The notes below the pieces were generated by a model. That model made no database searches. It saw only the letters and a program-made list of their open reading frames with translations, and was not told the DNA's origin. The translations under genes were made by a program, and so were the position numbers. DNA of 64,000 nucleotides from Paracentrotus lividus (Eukaryota; Echinodermata; Echinoidea; Camarodonta; Echinidae), in contig CALNVZ010003433.1 in the NCBI GenBank assembly GCA_940671915.1, positions 35,735,844 through 35,799,843 of the forward strand, given 5' to 3'. Positions 26,096 to 38,700 of this stretch are shown here, one piece after another; the first letter of the stretch is position 1, and every line of letters starts with the position of its first letter.

Positions 26096-26879
26096 TATGG
26101 GCAATTCCACGCCAACTAGGACATTTGTCAAAATTAAAAATGTCTCTCTGATGTTTATTCTATGACCTATCACTAATCTAATGCCATGGGTGTTAATGGA
26201 TCATAAAACTCTTTCAAAATCAGTAAAAATTATTTTTCAATTACGTTCATTTCTTTGAGAACTAGAACCATCATTAAAATTCAATGTGTGGGACTACATG
26301 AAAAAAAAATCACTAAAATTCAAATTACACAAAATTCTTTTGATATTTTTTCTTGAAACTTTCACTAAATGGAGAAGGGTGGGTATATTTCTGTATTTAA
26401 AGGTCAATAATGACATTTAATTCATGACGAGGTGAAATAATAAAAAAAGTCACATAAAAAATACTGTAATGCGACTAACCGTAATGCGACTAACCGACAT
26501 TTATCGATCTTTTAAGAATACTTCAAATTGTTTACCAAATCTAAATAGCTGACTTGAGACTTAAATATGTTGGTTAGGTGGTGCAAGGAATAAAACAGGC
26601 AAAAGTATTATGATTTGAGCAAAATATTTTTTTGTAACAAGGGGATTTTTTTTTTCCTTGTCCATTTTGTGTAATGCGACTAACCGATTTTTAACCTGTT
26701 GTGACGTTCACAAGAAAAAGCCTGCAACATTTCTAATACTTTTATTTTAAAGCTATGGTTGTTAGGTATAAATCAACGTATAAACTTTAAAGAAAGACTC
26801 ATTCTTGTAAAACCGGTACCACCAAGTTACAAAATTGGCACCTAAAAGTGTAATGCGACTAATTGTGGAATTGTCCATA
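26096..26879. mobile_element. TIR element with internal GTAATGCGACTAACC repeats
   Basis: The ends pair as ATATGGGCAATTCCACG and TGTGGAATTGTCCATAT. Four copies of gtaatgcgactaa(c/t) occur inside (two adjacent near 26466-26493, one near 26671, one at the right end near 26850). About 780 bases with no coding frame; it looks like a non-autonomous DNA transposon. Confidence 0.6.
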
Positions 26880-27509
26880 TACTTGGATCCATATACTTGG
26901 AAATTAAAGACTCGTCCTTTTTTGTATTACTGAGAGAAGTATAACAAATGATCTCTTGAAACAGAAATGAAGACAAAAGGAACAAAGGCAAAAAATGATT
27001 TTTTTTTTTTTGGGTGTGTGATGACGACTATCAGTGAATAAATCATAACAATTTTTCAAATCAATAATTGCAAAAATATAAATACAAAGGCAAGAGGAAA
27101 ATGAACATATTCAGAGGAGATAAATTTATTATTACATCATCATTTAGATTCAGATTAAGGAAAAAAAATATGTAGTACTAATGAAATCGAACTTTAAACT
27201 GATTCATTTTGATATTTTCATGTAAAAAATTATTTACATATTAATATGAATGCTATTTCTAAAATATCAATAAAGTGGATAGGGCACACAAAAAACGGAA
27301 TTCCATAAAGTTTGTGATTTACTAAGTATTAATATTGCAAGACAAAAAAATAACGAAAATGATATCCAAAAGAGAATTCGTTGTAACTGCAATTATATGT
27401 AGGCCTAAAAACAGATACAAATGATTAGGTAACTACATTTATGAATATGATTGAAATGGATACAGTATTTACATGATCATCTTAGACAGAGAACTTCATA
27501 TGTATATAT

Positions 27510-28225
27510 AGTAAATAGTGGTAGAAAAATACGCGTTGCGATTGGCTAGAGCAGTACCACGTGACCTACTGTCAATTTGTTATATTCAATTGTACAATAT
27601 AACTTTCGGTTTTTGGAGGGTAAGGCCTGTGTTAAATGAATGGGGATAGTATCGATTCTATCGATTGCCTTGTTGCGCTTTCAGTATTGTCGTACTCATA
27701 ATATATAAATAGTGCATGCTCTACAATGCAACATACCAGATTATGTGCACGACAAATACTAAATTATCCCGAGGGCACATTTATTTCACCGAGGCCGTAG
27801 GCCGAGGTGAAACAGATGTGCCCGAGGGATAATTTAGTATTTGGAGTTCACATAGTCAGTAATGTTGCATTAATAGATGCATGCACTATTTATTATAGTA
27901 AATAGACCCCTAGATCTTTGACCTTGCCTAATCTGGTTTTATCTTTGCAAATGTTTGCCAAACTTTTGGTGCTATAATGAAGCTATTATGACGTATATTG
28001 TCGCTCCGCGTATCTATTGTTGTGCGCACCATTTTACTGTTATTACGCGCTTGCGCAACAAGGCAATCCATTTCACCATTCATTTTAACACAGGTAAAAA
28101 CCGTTCAATATAACAAAAAAAAACGTTCAATATAACAAAAACCGTTCAATATAACAAAAACGTGAATGACACGTGACATTATTTCAACCAATCACAACTC
28201 TTAAAATACTACCACTATTTACTAT
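27510..28225. mobile_element. TIR element A (ATAGTAAATAGTGGTAG ends)
   Basis: The left end atagtaaatagtggtag is inverted at the right end (ctaccactatttactat, to about 28224), with CCAAT-like tracts just inside both ends. The interior carries a hairpin, aaattatcccgag ... ctcgggataattt (27760-27840). The region from 27755 on is repeated downstream in element B (28288-28745), in the same orientation. Confidence 0.7.
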
Positions 28226-28287
28226 TCCAGTATATTGCGCGATAGATTGTACACTATAGTGTACAATCTATCGCGCAATATACTGGA
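28226..28287. repeat. 62-bp perfect palindrome
   Basis: Bases 28226-28256 are the exact reverse complement of 28257-28287. The centre reads tgtacactatagtgtaca and the outer ends tccagtatattgcgcg. It marks the junction between elements A and B and has no spacer at all. Confidence 0.95.
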
Positions 28288-28745
28288 TTGTAAGTAGGAT
28301 AAATACTAAATTATCCCGAGTGCAGATTTGTTTCTCCGTGGCCGCAGGCCGAGGTGAAATAGATCTGCACGAGGGATAATTTAGTATTTGGAGTTTACAT
28401 AGTCCAGTAATGTTGCAAGATGGAGCGTTCACTATTTATTATAGTAAATAGACCCCTAGGTCTTTGACCTTGCCTAATCTAGTTTCATCTTTGCAAAATA
28501 TTTGGTGCAAATTTAGCTATTATGACGTATTTTGTTGCTCCGCGTATCCATTGTTATGAGCTATATAGTGCGCAACATTTTACTGTCATTACGCGCTAGC
28601 GCAACAAGGCAATCGATACTCTCCCTATTCATTTAACACAGGCTTTACCCTCCAAAAACCGAAAGTTACAAATTGAAAGTAGGTCACGTGGTACTGCTCT
28701 AGCCAATCGCGACGCGTATTTTTCTACCACTATTTACTATACATA
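28288..28745. mobile_element. Partial second copy B of the 27.5-kb TIR element
   Basis: This repeats the hairpin block (aaattatcccgag..), the tract tttattatagtaaatag and the segment gcgcaacaaggcaatcgat, and ends with ctaccactatttactat. The right end pairs with the left end of element A, so the two copies plus the palindrome form one roughly 1.2-kb inverted-ended unit. Confidence 0.65.
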
Positions 28746-28746
28746 T

Positions 28747-31415
28747 ATATTGGAAATAATAATAAATAATAAATAATGGTGGCTTCTTATAGAGCGCACA
28801 AGTCCGTCAGGCATGACGCTCATGGCGCTATACAAAAATATAACAACAAATAATACTACATTGTAATGGATTATAAAACGCTTTAAGACAATATACATTA
28901 ATAAAAGATACCAAACAGTATTTAATCAGATAATAAAAAATTAATAACAATAATTAATTTACACAACATGTTATATCTTTAGGAACAATAGCTCATGCAA
29001 CTGACGTATGTTACATATCTATCATTATTATTCATTTATTATATTAATGATTTACAATGTACATGAGGTATGAAATTAAGCATTGAAAAGATATGTCTTA
29101 AGAAGTAGTTTGAAAGAAGTGACAGATGAAGCTTGGCGGAGAGGAAGAGGAAGACTGTTCCAAAGAGAAGGCGCTGCATGGGAAAAACTGTGATCACCCC
29201 AAGAGTGCCGGGATCTTGGAACTTGAAGAAGAGAAGAGTCTGTGGATCGTAGTCTACGAGAAGGCCGGTATGCATGGATTGCGTTCTGCAGGTAGGTCGG
29301 TGATGAGCCATGGACTGCATGATAAGCAAGTAACAGAAGTTTGAAGGTAATGCGCTTATTGATTGGTAGCCAGTGAAGTGACTGAAGAACAGGGGTTATG
29401 TGAGAAGTTTTCTTGGTCAAGGTTACCAGTCTTGCTGCAGAGTTCTGTAGGCGTTGGAGTCTTGATAGCTGCTGTTGTGAAAGGCTTAGGAAAAGGGAGT
29501 TGCAAAAGTCGAGGCGAGAAGAAATGAGGGCGTGGACCAGTTGTTCAGTAGCATCTCGGGTCAAATATCGGCGGACAAAGCTGAGGTTACGTAGCTGATA
29601 CCTGATAGACCTTGAAATATGAGAGACATGGTCCTTGAATGTCATGTTGGTATCGAAGATTACACCAAGACTGCGGGCCTTGCAAGATGGATGGATTCTA
29701 CTATTTCCAACATGGATACAAAAGTCCTCTGTGTGAACTTTATTCAGCATTTGTCTCGAGCCAAAGAAAATTAGCTCTGACTTCTGATGATTCAGTTTTA
29801 GACTAGAGATGTCCATCCATTCGTTAATGTCTTTGATGCATGTCTCCATTTGCTTTGAAGGCAATGACATTTCGGTACAGTTCGGAGGAAAAGATAAATA
29901 CAGCTGTATATCATCAGCGTAGCAATGATATTTGATGCCGTGTGCCTTGATGATACTACCCACAGGTTGAAGATAGAGCGAAAAGAGGAGGGGGCCTCCT
30001 ACTGATCCTTGTGGAACGCCGTAGGTCAGATGACTTACTCCCGACATAGCACCACTGATACCCACACACTGTGAACGTTTAGTCAGATAGGAACTGAACC
30101 AATGTAATGCTGTACCACTAACTCCCAGCGAATAAAGTTGGCTAAGGAGTATGCCATGGTCAACCGTATCGAATGCTGATGACATGTCCAACAGAACTAG
30201 AGCTGTGATGTTGCCCTTGTCCATCTCTTGCAGGATATCATCTGTAACATTAGTCAAGACGGTTTCTACGCTATGATTGGGCCGGTAGGCTGACTGTTGG
30301 ATATCAAGAAGTCCATTTCCTTGTAGGTATTCTAAGAGACGAGAGTATGCTACACGTTCAAAGACTTTCGAGAGGTACGGCAGGTTGGATATTGGGCGGT
30401 AGCTCTGAAGAGACTCAGTGTCCATCCCCGATTTCTTCAAAGTTGGACGTACAATTGCTCCCTTCAGGTCTTCTGGAACAACTCCAGTATTTAGACTCGT
30501 ATTTATGATCTGTGTGACAGTCGGAACAATGGCAGTCATACATTTCTTCAGAAGAGAAGTAGGGATTGGATCTAATTCGCACGATTTTGCTGGTGACTTT
30601 GCGATGATTTTGCGAATTTCATCCTCTGAGGCAGGTGTAAATGAGTCCAAGACTGCAGTTGTTCGACGAGTCATTGGTGGTATTTTGATGTTTGGCAAGC
30701 AGGCACGGATAGCTTCAATCTTTTGCACAAAGTAGGTGCTGAAGCGCGAAGCTAGGGCCTCTGCAGAAATGTATGATGGTAAGGGCGATTTCTGCTTTCT
30801 GTTCATCAGATCACCAGCAATTCTGAAGAGTCGTTTGGAGTCACCAGAACAGTCTTTAATTCGTTGCAGGTTGTACTCTTTCTTTGCTGCACGAATCAAA
30901 GATTGGACTTGTAGGCAATGATGACGATACAGTTGTCTGTGTATTTCAAGCTTAGAAGATCGCCATTTTCTCGCCAGCTGCCTGCGAAGGAGTTTTGATT
31001 TTGATATTTCCGGCGTGTACCACTGAGTGTTTGGACGAACAGTCACTGAACGCTCTTGGACAGGAGCATGCTCATTTAGAGTTTCCCTCAGAATCGAGTT
31101 GTAGTTGCTGACAGCAAGGTCCATGTTGCTAATTTTGCACCTCTCGACCAGCGAGGCTTCATTCAAATCCTCAATAAAGCGGCCTGGCTGTATTGACTGG
31201 ATGTTACGTGACACAACAGTCTTTCTTGCAGTCTGCGGACTCTCTATGCGTAGATTGCAGGCAATGGCTGAGTGGTCTGAAATACCGCCAAAGACGGCAC
31301 TGTAGTGTCCGTCTCTTTCTGCACCCGAGAGATTAGCAGATCAAGAATATGACCACGTTCGTGTGTCGGCTGTGTAATATGTTGCTCAAGGCCATATGAA
31401 CCAAATGGGGTCTAA
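28747..31415 (-). mobile_element. Non-LTR retrotransposon (L2/CR1/Rex-like LINE), 5'-truncated
   Basis: A 712-residue frame on the minus strand (31214-29076) holds an apparently intact reverse transcriptase: motif A LLDMSSAFDTVDH at about 342-353, GVPQGSVGGPLLF at about 399-411 and the catalytic YADD at about 432-435, with the usual C-terminal region ending in LLKTYLFNA. Upstream, at about 31415-31215, are remains of the endonuclease end (GGISDHSAIACNLR, and a shifted frame with HILDLLISR), so the 5' part was lost or is shifted. The 3' end carries a gcgctctataag tail and an ATT/AAT microsatellite at 28750-28770, usual for this LINE group. The RT is unbroken, so the insertion is fairly young, but the element cannot be autonomous as seen. 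Confidence 0.92.
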
Positions 31416-31648
31416 TTAAAATTTTCCCACGCGACATTATGATTGTTGTTATTATTATGTTTGTTTTTAAGCGCCACGAGCGCTGAAAGATTAATAATCA
31501 TAATTGATTCCACATTTAACATCATCAATTTCCGCTATCGTTGGCTGTACAGTCAAGGTATCTGACCCATGTCAATTCTACTAATAGAATAATCAAACAA
31601 CACACTCTAGCAGTTACTTTTCTTCTTCTTCGTCTTCTTCTTCTTCTT

Positions 31649-31689
<41 letters not shown>

Positions 31690-31707
31690 AGGAGGAGAAA
31701 ATATTAT

Positions 31708-31872
31708 AGATATAGTGACTGCCATGAGGGGCAATAGTTGTTTCTAAGGCTCGAGGGGGCCTTCCATCCAGCTATGACCCCGAGGCTTGCCGAGGGGTTA
31801 TAGCTGGATGGAAGGCCCCCGAGAGCCTTTAGAAACAACTATGCCCCGAATATTAAGGCAGTCACTATATAT
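31708..31872. mobile_element. Foldback element (tatagtgactgcc ends)
   Basis: Arms tatagtgactgcc / ggcagtcactata enclose further pairing arms (gcaatagttgtttctaa / tttagaaacaactatgcc and ccatccagctat / atagctggatgg) with a short centre. A CTT microsatellite and a G run (31620-31690) precede it. It directly follows the Crypton-like exon on the minus strand and may be part of the same element. Confidence 0.65.
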
Positions 31873-31896
31873 TTTATATACCGAAGAAAAACTCAC

Positions 31897-32126
31897 CATT
31901 TTTTTGCCTAGCACCAGCGTAGAACCTCTGCAGAACATTATCCAGCTCTGAATTTGGCAGTTCATTCACGCTAACGTTAGATTTAGATATTCTTCAAAAA
32001 CATTCACGGCAAATTTCACGGAATTTTTAGTGTTCTTACTATCTGCTGCATGAATTAAATCACGCAATTGATCTAGGCCTATATCTTCATCCAAAAGTTC
32101 GAATCGCGGAACGCTGTCCTGTGCCA
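31897..32126 (-). pseudogene. Crypton-like tyrosine-recombinase element, N-terminal exon with a frameshift
   Basis: From ATG at 32126 the minus strand reads MAQDSVPRFELLDED, then DSKNTKNSVKFAVNVFEEYL. After a one-base frame change near 31965 it continues NELPNSELDNVLQRFYAGAR, ending at a clean donor (aatg|gtgagt, exon edge 31897). The spacing of ..NTK..VKFAV..F.EYL followed by LD.vL..FYa.aR matches the N-terminal helical domain of Crypton recombinases and their domesticated relatives. No catalytic domain was found nearby. The family call is inference from motif spacing. Confidence 0.45.
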
Positions 32127-32703
32127 TTGTTGCATTAAATTCACGTAAAAAAGGTAAACAAATCCAAATTAACCGCCTTGAAAGTTTCGTACCGTCTGAG
32201 CTGCGCAATCGTCCGTAGCAACCTAATGTTAGCAATCAATTTATTGCATTGTGAATATACGGTGTCTGCGCTCGCACAAAACACGGATCGTATCAACAAT
32301 TGACTGCCGTTGAAAAAAATGACTATTGAACGATGACTATTGAACGCTCAGCCTCCCTGGCCAGGCCTGGCTAAAACTATGACCAGACTTTTGACCAATC
32401 AGAGGACAGGATTATTCAACATTCTTAGCATGAGTTATATAATGTATTTTATATTCCATTTGGTTTCTACCAACATTATCTTCTTCTTCCTTTGAGTGTA
32501 AGTCCTACTTTTACTGCGAGTTTGATAACGGGCACTTATCAAATTAATTTGGGAAAGAAAGAAAACAAAACAAGTAAATAAAAGAGAGAATAATAATAAG
32601 AAGAGGAGACCACCAAAAAGAAATATGGCTCAAAATCTTAACATCACTGTGTCAGCTAGGCTTCAGCAAATCCTGGATACGTTACTGGCCCATCGAAAAA
32701 AAA

Positions 32704-35700
32704 TCAGTCTGAGGTAAAGAATCTTAGAACAAGAAAAATTGTGTCGTTGCTAATCCCGAGTCCAGCATGCAGTAGGCAGAAGAAGATGAAAAACAATCGA
32801 TCCAATATCATCGCTATTATTTCCATGTCAGTTAGTTCAGAGTCCTGGAGATAAATAAAATAAATCATACAATACTATAAGTACAATATATAACAACTTT
32901 AAAGTGCGTCCCATTAAAAAAAAAATATATTAAGAAAAAAAAAGTATATTAAACTTATGTGGCCTGTAACAGTATTTTATTGTTGTTTTTCATGCAAAAG
33001 AGTAATTGATATTCTGTTCAGCGATACCAAGTTTATACATCTGCTGTCACAGATGACGGAGCTCATGGGCTGTACATGTGTTCTGAGCCACAATTTTAAA
33101 TTTAACCTCTCTTCAGTTTCAAACTCGACTTCGGCCCTGGCCTCCATGCCTCATTTCTAGGCCCAAATATAAATTTATATCGACATATTTACAATATTAT
33201 AATCATGACGTACCTCACTATTACCATGGTTGCTGTCATCTATCTTTGCGTCAGACTCAGTTTTTCCGGTACCCTCCTGTCCGTTGAATGATTGTACATA
33301 GGTAACGTCTTCCCCAGAATCCTTTGGGGTCTGGTGCTCTGAAAGATAACGGGTAGTTAATTGTTTTTTTTGAGGTCAATCAATCGCACATAATGTATTC
33401 TCTGTTGGTGTCAAAACTATATAATGATACAATGGAAGCAACACCTACATACCTCTAGAACTTATTTCAATATTGTGTAGGCCTTCGTATCAAAATGTGA
33501 AGAAATATGACTAAAACTATACCATACAGTTGGTGTTTCACTAAGAAAAGTCAATTGCAAATTTTAAAATCGTTTTTAAGGCGTTAAAATCGATTTTAAA
33601 TCAATTTTAAATATTGATGAAACACCACCAGGACAACAAGGAGAAAGGTGCATATTTGCCCTCAAGTTCCCCTCCTATCCCTCTATCCCCACAAACTCCG
33701 AAAAAGTTGAGGGGCCTTGTGCGTGAGACTCGAGAATAAGAAAGGAAGCGTGACAAAAATAAAAGAAGAAGAAAGTTTACATAGTACTCTTTAAAATCAA
33801 GAAACTTTTGATTAAGCGTCACTTAACGATGCGCAGTCGATTGGCTGTGATTGTGAAATAGTTCATTTATGAGGTCATTCGGGACCTCCCTCATAATCCA
33901 TATACCAACCTTTTTGATGTCTCATCCTACAACAATAATCTGTTAAAATCTAGTCGTGGAAAAAACTGGAAAAATCACAGTGTCATGCAGTGTCCTTCCC
34001 AAAACAAACTATTAGTATCTAAAAACGCTCGAATCTATTAGTGTGAAGTTGATGTCACACTGTGCTCACACTTTGCTAAAAAACTGTGTGACACTGTGTT
34101 CTTTGCAGCCAGGTAGTAAGTAGAAGAAAATGATACCTATACGGTTACCATGGCGTTTCATCCTCTGCCTCCCTGTCTCACCCATGAAAACGATTGTGGC
34201 AAACACCCGGAAGAAGAGTTTCCTCACGATGATATTCTGCACGAGACGTTTACTGTAGCTGATGTTAGTCGTGATCAACGAAGCCATCAGGATGCTAACG
34301 AGGATAATAAACGCCAGACACGCATGGTCGAAGAGGATGGGGCGCTGCTCCACGCGGGATATTTGCGGAAGAGTATCAGCCATAACAATCTGGAACACGG
34401 TCAAACCTAAGATGGTGGCGAGAGAAGCGGAGATGCGCTCTCCGCTCTTGAGAGGAATCCAGAAAGCAGTGAGGCCTATTATCTCCAGCAGAAGCATAGG
34501 AAGGACAATGCTGGCGAGGTAAAACAGTGGCATGCGCTCCAGACCAATTGAGAAGAAGGCAATTAGACTGGGTTCAGTGGAACTTGAGGCAGTTATATTT
34601 GGAGATAGCCCTGCATTGAGAGACACGATATTCCATTCGTGGCTCAGGTATGGGGACTCATTGATGAACTGTCCAGTGTGAAGATTAAGAAAGGCTATAT
34701 CAACGTTAGGAGTGTTGACGACTAGATGGCAGCTAAGCTCATCGTAAGGGAACCAAGTCAAGTCGAGGAAACAAAAAGACGAATGAACAACTCGGGTGCT
34801 CATGAATACCATACCGTTGCTTCTGATTAAGGCAATGGCTGCATCTGGACGCATGGGTATGGTATTATCTGCGACTGCTCTGATGGAGTGAAGGGAAAAC
34901 ACAGAATGCATATAAACATGACAATAATCAATTAAGACAACATGTGGCCAAAATTATTGGAACACCTGAACCTACACAAAGTCTATGGGATTATCAATGC
35001 CCTAGTTCATTTGCCGAAATCAGATTAAAGATATATTTTGTGTGCCATGAGCTTTCATTACTTTTTAGCATAGGGTCTTATGTATGTGTTGATACCAAAT
35101 TTATATAGTTTCGACCATCTGGTAATCGTAGCATTAAAAATAGTTGCGCTATGCGCTTTTGGTTTCCCCCATAGACTTGTGTATTAAACATGTAGTCCAA
35201 ATGCAAAAGAGTAAAATGCCAATTACATATGCCGATTGCTCAAAAAGTATTTAAGGTAGAAGTATGAAACTTAGCAGCGTTATTCATTCTAATATATCTC
35301 AAATACATGCTAAGTTTCAGAAAATTTGGTCAAATGGGGAGGGTGGATTTGCCCCAATCCTTGGGGGTGAGATGATCAAAATAACCGTGCCCTTTGAAGG
35401 TTAAGACTATTTTTTTCATTTAATGAAGACACTCCTTGTAAATATATATTTTTAAAAGGAAATTTCATGAGCAATTCAAATATGTTGAAATCATCAAGGG
35501 CCATTGGAACGGGAGACTTTAATAGGGGCACTGAATTAAAAATTTGGGGCCCTTCAAAAATAATTCAAAATCCCCACACAAGATGTTACTACTTCACCCT
35601 GTGTTGTTATGAATGACATTTTTGGCATCATCAGGATATTTCCTTTGAGAATATATATACTTTTGTAGGGAGAGGCTTACAATGTTTAACGTTATGATAC

Positions 35701-38700
35701 TTTGATCCTGAAAAGGGCAAGATTTTTAGATTTTTCAATTGGTGGTGTAACATAAAAAAAGGGCGACTTGGGGGCGAGTTCCCAACGCATGGCTTTGTCA
35801 TTTAGTTTTTAAAGCATAATGATGATATTCGGAGACATTCCAACCATTTTATAGGTATTTAAATGGTCAACTGAATGAAAGTTACTAAAATAATTTAGAT
35901 ATGCTTGGTGTTCTAATAATTTTGGCCACCACTGTATATATATCAGATGTATATTATAACACTACGACCATGTCCATATGATGACAAGAGCGACTATATG
36001 GATTGAGGGCTGTCCAAACACAGTGGCCCGAATTCACAAAGGAGGATTCTGCAAAACCCACGGATCCGTGGATCCGTGGGTTTTTTAATCCAAGGATCTA
36101 CGGATCCACCAGTTTATGATTCATCAACAGTTGACCCAAATTATGACGTATTATGACGCTGTGGATCTGTGGATTCAGTCGAGTCCACCTTTGTGAATAC
36201 CAAATTGAAAATCCTAGGTCCAACCGTAGGTTAAACCCAGGGTTGAAACCATGGATTTTGCAGAATCCACCTTTGTGAATTCGGGCCATCGTTTCTCCGG
36301 TTATTTTGCAGACCAGGTACGGCTTATGTTTTAACAAAGTCTTATTTGATAATTAGGGAACGAGACATTCTGCATTTGGCCTGCATTGAGAGGAATACGT
36401 GAAGTCGAATTTTTTCCTTTTTTTCAATCGGCCTATTAAAAACATAATTTTAATAGATAGAACGTGCATATGAAATTCAGCGCACCTTAGTACTCCGGTA
36501 ATGGTACAATTTTAAGGTTAAAAAAAAACAACAACTAGGAATTTCAGCCAATGGCGGTTATGTATGCTGTTGCATCTGGCGGAAGTTGAGCTGTCAACGA
36601 TTTGACCTTTTGATCCGTGTAATTTGGCGATAATATCGATAATATTGAACAATATAGATCAATTTTTGTATTACAGGTAGCCCGAATTGAGCAAATTCTA
36701 AATATTTTTTTTTTTTTTGTAAGACAGTTTTTGCAAGACAAGACTAAGGAATTGCTTTAAATAATTGAATGAAGTTGTGTTCTGTGATGTGTAACAGCAT
36801 TCACTCATCAGTCTGACATCTTTTACAAAAACTCGCAAAAAAATTGTATGTGCCACCTATATTCATAAATTACTTGCCTATGTGCCACATCTCTGATGCG
36901 AAATAAATATCATTGCAAAGTTGTAGAATTGTTCTTTGATTATACGTTGCATATACATTTTCCAAAATAAATAAGCTTGAAATATTATCCCCTAAAATTG
37001 GATTACCTGGATTTGATTTTCTGAAATCCTAAACTTTCCAATGATAATAAACAAATATAGTCTAACAAAGATATAACCACTGAAGTCACATCGAATACAC
37101 CTCATAAAAGAAATAAAAAGAGATAAAACCTACGAATTGCCGAGAATAAGTGACGGTGTCCAAATCTGAGATGCTGGAATGGAGAAAGATGTCATGTTCT
37201 CGTAGTCTGCACGATTCCACATCAAACGAGTGTCTATCCATGACTAAATTAAATAAACCCATTTTTCAATATTATATAAGATGGTGTCTTTATATACGTT
37301 GTTTTATTTAAGCTACTGATTTTTATGTACGAAATGGGGGCAGAGGAACGTTTTGTGAACGGTGGGGTGGGTGAAAATTATGATAAAGAAGTTAGCAAAA
37401 TAAAAAAACGTTAATGTTTCTAAATGAAGGCTTTAAACATTAACAAAACTTAAAAGATCGAAAGTATAAAGTAAAGGGGAAACTTAAACTATTTAAATAT
37501 ACCAACAACACAAGCCATTGCGTAAAAGAACGTGACGATGCTGCTAATTAAAGAGGATTCTGTTTTGTGGTTAAATCCGAAAAGAGGCGTAGAATTACTG
37601 TCTGTTATTTTACGAAAGGTATGCTGTTTTTTTTTTTATTGGTTCTGTATTATCATTTTTACAACAGATAATACATGCACATAAATGATGGTGTGAAGTT
37701 AGTGGGATAAGAATTCTGACAAAGAACGCATAAGTTATTCAGATACTTTCTTACCAATGTGAAGAGAGAAATACCCTTTAAGATTTGTTGACGTTGATCC
37801 TGCAGTACGTTGATTGCAAATAAATAGAATATTGTATACAATAGAAATGATTACATTTTGAGATAATCTAAATGTTACTACATGTACACAGTTTCACAGC
37901 TGTTACATTAACTGCGAAATTGAATATCATTATTGTGAAATTTGGCGAGGTATTTACGAATTCGATTGGTTTAAGTACCCTTTCGTTTGCTATACACATT
38001 AAGTTGAATGCCTAAAGGGCGAAATTAAAATGCCAGTTTAAGCACAGGGCCCCCCCCCCAAAAAAAAAAAAAAAAAAAAAAATAGCTAAATTGAATGTTG
38101 TGCTCATGGAGTTCAGTGAATGGAGCATGAAAATGGCCGGGACAACCTATATTTCCTATATAGCTTTCTAATATATATTGGACGTGGTAGATGAGCTAAA
38201 GTTATGGAATAAACATTATCAATACTTACAGAATGCTATCTAGTTGCGAATTCTCACAAAATTAAACATGCATTTAAAAAAAAATTTTTTTTCAAGAGTT
38301 TGGGTGTTAAAAAAACAAAGAAAACAAAACAGCTTTAACGCGTAATAAATAAAAAAATCCCGCTAAATGTTTTATTTTATCTATTTTATTTTTTTTTTTT
38401 TATATTTCTTATCATGTTTATGAGAGCATATTTTTCAAATAAAAGTTTAAATCAGATTATGTCACTGAGAAAAAAAAAAAACAAAAACAAAACAAAAAAA
38501 ACACCATGTTAGTTTAGAAATATTAAATTAAAATCTTACCAGATCTAACACGATTTGTAGGTTCACATGATTCTTACACTGAGAGGTTCTTGATTACCGA
38601 GGTATGGTATAGCTGTTGTATCATATCCATTGTCCAATAAGGTTGAACGTAAGACATACCATCGATTTGATACATCGTTGAAAAATCATAGAACGGTAAG

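Noticed and set aside
29126..31305. Several plus-strand open frames across 29.1-31.3 kb
   Set aside because: They are antisense shadows of the LINE reverse transcriptase.
31525..31747. Open frames with Pro, Arg, Leu or Gly runs
   Set aside because: They are translations of a CTT microsatellite and a G run.
34066..34181. Channel exon 34879 read through to the TGA at 34066
   Set aside because: A donor at 34182 (atgg|gtgaga) in phase 1 matches two downstream exons that supply the cytoplasmic loop and M4, so the read-through tail is intronic.
38570..38590. Donor gtgtaaga within channel exon 2 as its true end
   Set aside because: It would end the exon in phase 2, while the next exon (45 bp) needs phase 0; the later donor at 38540 fits.
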